NCBI GenBank assembly: GCA_007134885.1
Contig: SLJX01000015.1
Span: 1-35,142, forward strand
Direction: 5' to 3'
Length of the DNA: 35,142 nucleotides
Origin: Halanaerobiaceae bacterium
GTDB taxonomy: Bacteria; Bacillota; Halanaerobiia; Halanaerobiales; Halarsenatibacteraceae
The translations under genes were made by a program, and so were the position numbers. The notes under the pieces are model-generated. The model was not told where the DNA came from. It did not search any database and was given only the letters and a program-made list of their open reading frames with translations. Below are positions 31,926 through 35,142 of the stretch, in pieces. Every line of letters starts with the position of its first letter. Position 1 is the stretch's first letter.

Positions 31926-33650
31926 ATGTCAGTTCAAAAAATCTTGTTTGTCAGTTCTGAAGCTTCCCCCTTTATTAAGACTGGAGGACTGGGAGATGTG
32001 GCCGGTTCACTTCCACCGGCCCTGAAAAGGTCAGGCCATGATGTCCGGGTGGTGGTGCCAGAATACAGTCAGATCCCCTTGAGATACCGCAGCCGCCTGG
32101 AGCATCTAATGCATTTCCGGACCAGTGTGGTCTGGCGGGATGAATATATTGGGGTAAATAGAGCGCTTCAACAAAGTGTACCCTTTTATTTTATAGATAA
32201 TAAGCGTCATTTTTATCGGGATTCTATTTATGATAATGAAGACCGGCATGTGCAGTTTATCCTGTTTATCCGCGGTCTGCTGGAAATGCTGCCCAAGATT
32301 AATTTTCAGCCAGATATTATTCACTGTAATGACTGGCAGACCGCTATGCTGCCCCTGATTTTGAAAGATAACTATCGGAAGTATGATTTTTACAGCAAAA
32401 TAAAGACAATTTACACCATACATAACCTCAAATATCAGGGGATCTTTGGCCCGGAAATTATTCCCGATGTTCTGGGGATTGATTACAGTTACTGGCAGGA
32501 TGGCAGCATCCGTCATGATGGTCTGGTAAATTTTATGAAGGCCGGTATCATGCATGCTGATAGGATTACCACAGTCAGCCAGACCTATGCTGAGGAGATT
32601 AAAACCCCTGCCTATGGAGAAGGACTGGATTATGCTCTAAGAATGCGGGGAGATGATCTGGAGGGCATAATTAACGGGATCAGCTATCAGGATTTTAATC
32701 CTGCTACCGACAGCGAGCTTTTTGCCAGTTTTGACCGGGAAAATTTTGCTGGCAAGCAGGAAAATAAAACCGACCTGCAGAAAATGTTGGGTCTGTCGGT
32801 GGACCCGGATAAAAAAGTTCTTTCCATAATTTCCCGGCTGGTGGAGCAGAAGGGGCTGGACCTGGTGCAGGATGCTGCCGAAGACTTTCTGGAGCCAGAT
32901 CTGCAGCTTGTGGTGTTGGGTACTGGTCAGCCTGAGTATGAAAACTTCTTCCGTTATTTGCAGAGGAGACATCCCGAGCAGGTGGCGGTGGAGATTAAAT
33001 ATGATTTTGATCTGGCCAAAAAGATCTATGCCGGCTCGGATTTCTTTTTAATGCCCTCGCGCTTTGAACCCTGCGGTCTGGGGCAGTTGATTTCCATGAG
33101 ATATGGCACTGTTCCGATAGTCAGGGAAACAGGCGGGCTCAAGGACACCGTGGAACAGTATTCCGGAGAAGAGGGTGATGGTTTCACCTTTCGGGAATAC
33201 AGTGGAGAGGCGCTGCTGGCAGCGGTAGAGTCGGCGGTGGAACTGGCCCGGCAGCCGGAGAAGCTGAAGGAGCTGCAGCAAAGGGTAATGGGGCTTGATT
33301 TCAGCTGGAAGAGAGCAGCTTGTCAGTATGATAAACTTTATGGGGAATTACTGGAGGAGAAAACCTCGGAGAATAAGGCCCGGAACGGCGATAAGAAATC
33401 AGCAGGGGAAACTTCCCCAGGCAAGAGAATTCAGGCTGACAGCAAGTCCAGGGGCATTAAATTTGATTTGAATAAAGTTACCAGAAAGAAGCTGCTTTCG
33501 ATTAAAGGCATAGGCCCCTCCTTTGCTGATAATATTCTGAATTACCGGTGCCGGCAGAAGGGTTTTAATTCTCTGGAAGAGCTTAAAAAAGTTCAGGGTA
33601 TCGGGGATAGTCGTTTTGCCCGATTAAAAGATCATTTTTTCCTGTCTTAA
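31926..33650 (+). CDS. glgA: Glycogen synthase (GT5) fused to a ComEA-like helix-hairpin-helix domain
   Basis: Residues 1-478 form a normal ADP-glucose-using bacterial glycogen synthase. The N-terminal loop KTGGLGDVAGSLPPAL (from K18), HCNDWQTAMLPL, IYTIHNLKYQG, GIINGISYQDFNP and the C-terminal PSRFEPCGLGQLISMRYG with its conserved Glu are all present. After the usual end (YDKLYGELLEE) comes a Lys/Ser/Glu-rich linker (about 479-512). Then follows FDLNKVTRKKLLSIKGIGPS, a first HhH, and a second HhH at EELKKVQGIGDSRFARLKDH, ending at 574. This last 60 residues fit the ComEA/T2SK-type tandem HhH, usually DNA-binding. The fusion is in one uninterrupted frame. GGAGGTGCTGAG precedes the ATG. Glycogen synthases are normally about 475-485 residues, so the extension is extra. 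Confidence 0.93.
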   Translation: MSVQKILFVSSEASPFIKTGGLGDVAGSLPPALKRSGHDVRVVVPEYSQIPLRYRSRLEHLMHFRTSVVWRDEYIGVNRALQQSVPFYFIDNKRHFYRDSIYDNEDRHVQFILFIRGLLEMLPKINFQPDIIHCNDWQTAMLPLILKDNYRKYDFYSKIKTIYTIHNLKYQGIFGPEIIPDVLGIDYSYWQDGSIRHDGLVNFMKAGIMHADRITTVSQTYAEEIKTPAYGEGLDYALRMRGDDLEGIINGISYQDFNPATDSELFASFDRENFAGKQENKTDLQKMLGLSVDPDKKVLSIISRLVEQKGLDLVQDAAEDFLEPDLQLVVLGTGQPEYENFFRYLQRRHPEQVAVEIKYDFDLAKKIYAGSDFFLMPSRFEPCGLGQLISMRYGTVPIVRETGGLKDTVEQYSGEEGDGFTFREYSGEALLAAVESAVELARQPEKLKELQQRVMGLDFSWKRAACQYDKLYGELLEEKTSENKARNGDKKSAGETSPGKRIQADSKSRGIKFDLNKVTRKKLLSIKGIGPSFADNILNYRCRQKGFNSLEELKKVQGIGDSRFARLKDHFFLS

Positions 33651-33667
33651 CTTAAAGGAGTGATTGC

Positions 33668-34084
33668 GTGCTTGAGACTAACCGCTCTGAACTGGGGATT
33701 ATGAAGATTGCAGATGAGGTGCTGGGTATTGTGGCCGGCATTGCCATCCTGGAGGTAGAGGGCGTGGCTGCCATGAGCGGCGGTCTGGTAGGTGGGATTG
33801 CTGAGATGCTGGGCAGGAAAAATCTTTCCAAGGGCATTAAACTGGATAAGTCTGAGCAGGAGCTAGAAATTGAAGTAAATATTATTGTGGAATTTGCTGT
33901 TAATATCCCCCGCTTGACCGGAGAAGTGCAGCGGCAGGTGGTGGAAAGGGTGGAAAAAATTACTGGTGCCCGGGTAGCAGCAGTTAATGTAAATATTGAA
34001 GGTGTCCATCTCCCGGAAGAGGAAAGAGACACGGGAGAAGAAGAACAGCTGGAGAAACAGTCCGATAAAAAGAAGTATTCTTAA
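33668..34084 (+). CDS. Asp23/Gls24 family protein
   Basis: This is a 138-residue small alpha/beta protein of the Asp23/DUF322 family, linked to envelope stress and membrane-associated assemblies in Firmicutes. The core runs GIMKIADEVLGIVAGIAILE, then VEGVAAMSGG, LEIEVNIIVEFAVNIPRLTG and VNVNIEGVHLPEEE. The C-terminus is a highly charged tail (EEERDTGEEEQLEKQ). GTG 33668 follows AAAGGAGTGATTGC. It begins 17 bp after glgA and is almost surely on the same transcript. Family members elsewhere are cytoplasmic and tether to the membrane through partners, so a link to glycogen or the HhH domain is only an inference from position. Confidence 0.9.
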   Translation: MLETNRSELGIMKIADEVLGIVAGIAILEVEGVAAMSGGLVGGIAEMLGRKNLSKGIKLDKSEQELEIEVNIIVEFAVNIPRLTGEVQRQVVERVEKITGARVAAVNVNIEGVHLPEEERDTGEEEQLEKQSDKKKYS

Positions 34085-34152
34085 TAAAGGATGATAAAGT
34101 TATTTAAGGATGATTCGATTATTTTTATAACCAGGGAAGGCAGGCCGGAGAG

Positions 34153-34902
34153 ATGTTGAAGAAAATACTGCAACCTAAATTTATTCTGGCCTTTCTACTT
34201 TTTCTGCTGCTACTGGGTGGCGGCCTTTATTACTGGTTGAATATTAGTTATGGCCCGGCAGAGGAGGCTTTGCTGTATTTAGAGACTCCCTCCAGTTATG
34301 AATTTTTAGAAGAGGAAAACTACTTTGCTTTCCTGCCCGGTGAGTCAGCAACTGAGTTTGAGAGGGGATTTATTGTCTATCCTGGAGGCCAGATTCGGGT
34401 TGAATCCTACTCTGCTCTGGCAGCTGAACTGGCCGAGAGAGGCTATCCGGTTTTTCTGGTACAGATGCCTTATGAGCTTGCCATTCTGGGCTGGTCCCGG
34501 GCAGAAAATGTTGTCCGTGATTATCCGGAAATTTCAAACTGGCACCTGATCGGACATTCTCTGGGAGGGGCAATGGCAGTTCGTTTTCTGAAGAGGGAAA
34601 CTCCCGATAATTTTGCCGGATTAATTCTGCTAGGGGCCTATCCTGCTGCCGACGATGACATAGCCGATCTGGATTTAAAGGTGCTTTCCCTTTATGGTAG
34701 TGAGGATCGAGTCATGGATAGAGAGCTTTTTTGGGAACGTCAGGACCTGCTACCTCCTGACACTCAGTTTGGGGAAATTCCCGGTGGAAATCACGCCGGT
34801 TTCGGTCAGTATGGGGAGCAGGATGGGGATGGCCGGGCTGAAATCTCTTTTGAAGAGCAGCTGGAAAAAACAGTAAGATCAATCCTGGATTCAATTGAAT
34901 GA
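34153..34902 (+). CDS. Membrane-anchored alpha/beta hydrolase
   Basis: This 249-residue protein has an N-terminal transmembrane anchor (about 11-30) and an alpha/beta hydrolase domain facing outward. The nucleophile elbow is GHSLGG (Ser about residue 137), the acid is in YGSEDRVMD, and the histidine is in PGGNHAGFGQYG. The oxyanion region is FIVYPGGQIR. The PGG and NHAGFGxYG signatures fit the Abhydrolase_5/esterase-like group found in many Firmicutes. The substrate (ester, lipid or peptide) is unknown. It follows the Asp23 gene by 68 bp and seems to be the last gene of the glgA unit. Confidence 0.85.
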   Translation: MLKKILQPKFILAFLLFLLLLGGGLYYWLNISYGPAEEALLYLETPSSYEFLEEENYFAFLPGESATEFERGFIVYPGGQIRVESYSALAAELAERGYPVFLVQMPYELAILGWSRAENVVRDYPEISNWHLIGHSLGGAMAVRFLKRETPDNFAGLILLGAYPAADDDIADLDLKVLSLYGSEDRVMDRELFWERQDLLPPDTQFGEIPGGNHAGFGQYGEQDGDGRAEISFEEQLEKTVRSILDSIE

Positions 34903-35035
34903 TTTTCAGGTTTTATTTCAGACATTTATCTTTCAGTTATTCAGGATTTTAGCTTCGGCAGTAAACTGGTTTTATTAAACCAGGCCTGAATTTCACCAGA
35001 CCAGCAGCTAAAAACAGAATTATTTTAAATTTTGC

Positions 35036-35064
35036 TTGCTGGTTGATATAAAATAGGATATAAT
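35036..35064 (+). promoter_or_regulatory. Promoter near the right edge
   Basis: TTGCTG (35036-35041) and a perfect TATAAT (35059-35064) have 17 bp spacing. Transcription would start near 35071, about 26 nt before the hairpin at 35097-35112. It may serve a gene outside the window. The earlier part of the gap (34903-35035) holds only a small CTGGTTT/AAACCAG hairpin (34966-34983). Confidence 0.55.
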
Positions 35065-35096
35065 ATTTACAACTTCAACCTGCTAAAAACTAAATA

Positions 35097-35121
35097 CCCG
35101 GCCGGGGCCGGGCTTATTTTT
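35097..35121 (+). terminator. GC-rich hairpin with U-tract, terminator or attenuator
   Basis: CCCGGCC (35097-35103) pairs with GGCCGGG (35106-35112), in practice a 6-bp stem with a 4-nt loop. It is followed by CTTATTTTTTT. It could end the glgA unit, or attenuate transcription from the promoter at 35036-35064. Confidence 0.7.
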
Positions 35122-35142
35122 TTGTTTTGTGCCGAAATCTTT

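Noticed and set aside
33440-33650. Separate comEA-like gene downstream of glgA
   Set aside because: There is no stop codon, ribosome binding site or start between the synthase and the HhH region, and the reading frame is continuous.
34966-34983. CTGGTTT/AAACCAG hairpin as terminator of the glgA unit
   Set aside because: The stem is A/T-rich and no T-run follows on either strand, so the hairpin at 35097-35112 is the better candidate.

Overview
The window looks like a chromosomal segment of a low-to-mid GC Gram-positive-type anaerobe of the Firmicutes, most plausibly a member of the Halanaerobiales (inference). The grounds are strong GGAGG-type ribosome binding sites, frequent TTG and GTG starts, a GlgC/GlgD pair, the LipM route to lipoate, an Asp23/Gls24 protein and a short-form alpha-glucan phosphorylase. 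I see no rRNA, tRNA, prophage or intact insertion sequence.

Layout. 1-3.3 kb (minus strand): a two-gene cell wall unit, an L,D-transpeptidase followed by a secreted protein with three peptidoglycan-binding repeats and a LysM. 3.5-5.5 kb: a DmpA-type P1 peptidase converging on a zinc-ribbon HD-like protein. 5.6-8.3 kb: a high-affinity zinc uptake operon (znuA-znuC-znuB) with a clear promoter and a perfect 8-1-8 palindrome that looks like a Fur/Zur-family operator. 8.4-12.7 kb: a GDT1/TMEM165-type cation transporter, an inositol monophosphatase-family enzyme, a small membrane protein, and a stress-like group (tandem universal stress protein, flavodoxin, unknown protein) ending at a strong terminator. 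12.7-14.5 kb (minus): lipM-lipA. 14.9-21.6 kb (plus): pirin, nagA, larE, a methyltransferase, an amidohydrolase and a membrane-anchored subtilisin. 21.6-22.9 kb: a pair of 30-bp repeats, then a macro-domain gene overlapping a DJ-1/PfpI gene.

23.0-33.7 kb holds a complete glycogen metabolism locus. glgP (minus) and pulA (plus) are divergent and serve breakdown. glgB-glgC-glgD (minus) and glgA (plus) are divergent and serve synthesis: GlgC/GlgD make ADP-glucose, GlgA elongates and GlgB branches. Between glgP and pulA lies a repeat-rich strip with what may be a fragment of a REP-associated transposase. glgA is followed by an Asp23/Gls24 gene and a membrane-anchored alpha/beta hydrolase. The window ends with a promoter closely followed by a terminator-like hairpin.

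The most unusual item is the glycogen synthase: after a normal GT5 catalytic region it carries a charged linker and a ComEA-like tandem helix-hairpin-helix module (residues about 513-574), a domain normally associated with DNA binding. Also worth a look are the zinc operator, the CRISPR-like repeat pair, the prodomain-less membrane subtilisin with a helical tail, the HD-like protein with HE in place of HD, and an orphan LarE with a CxxC...C cysteine set.
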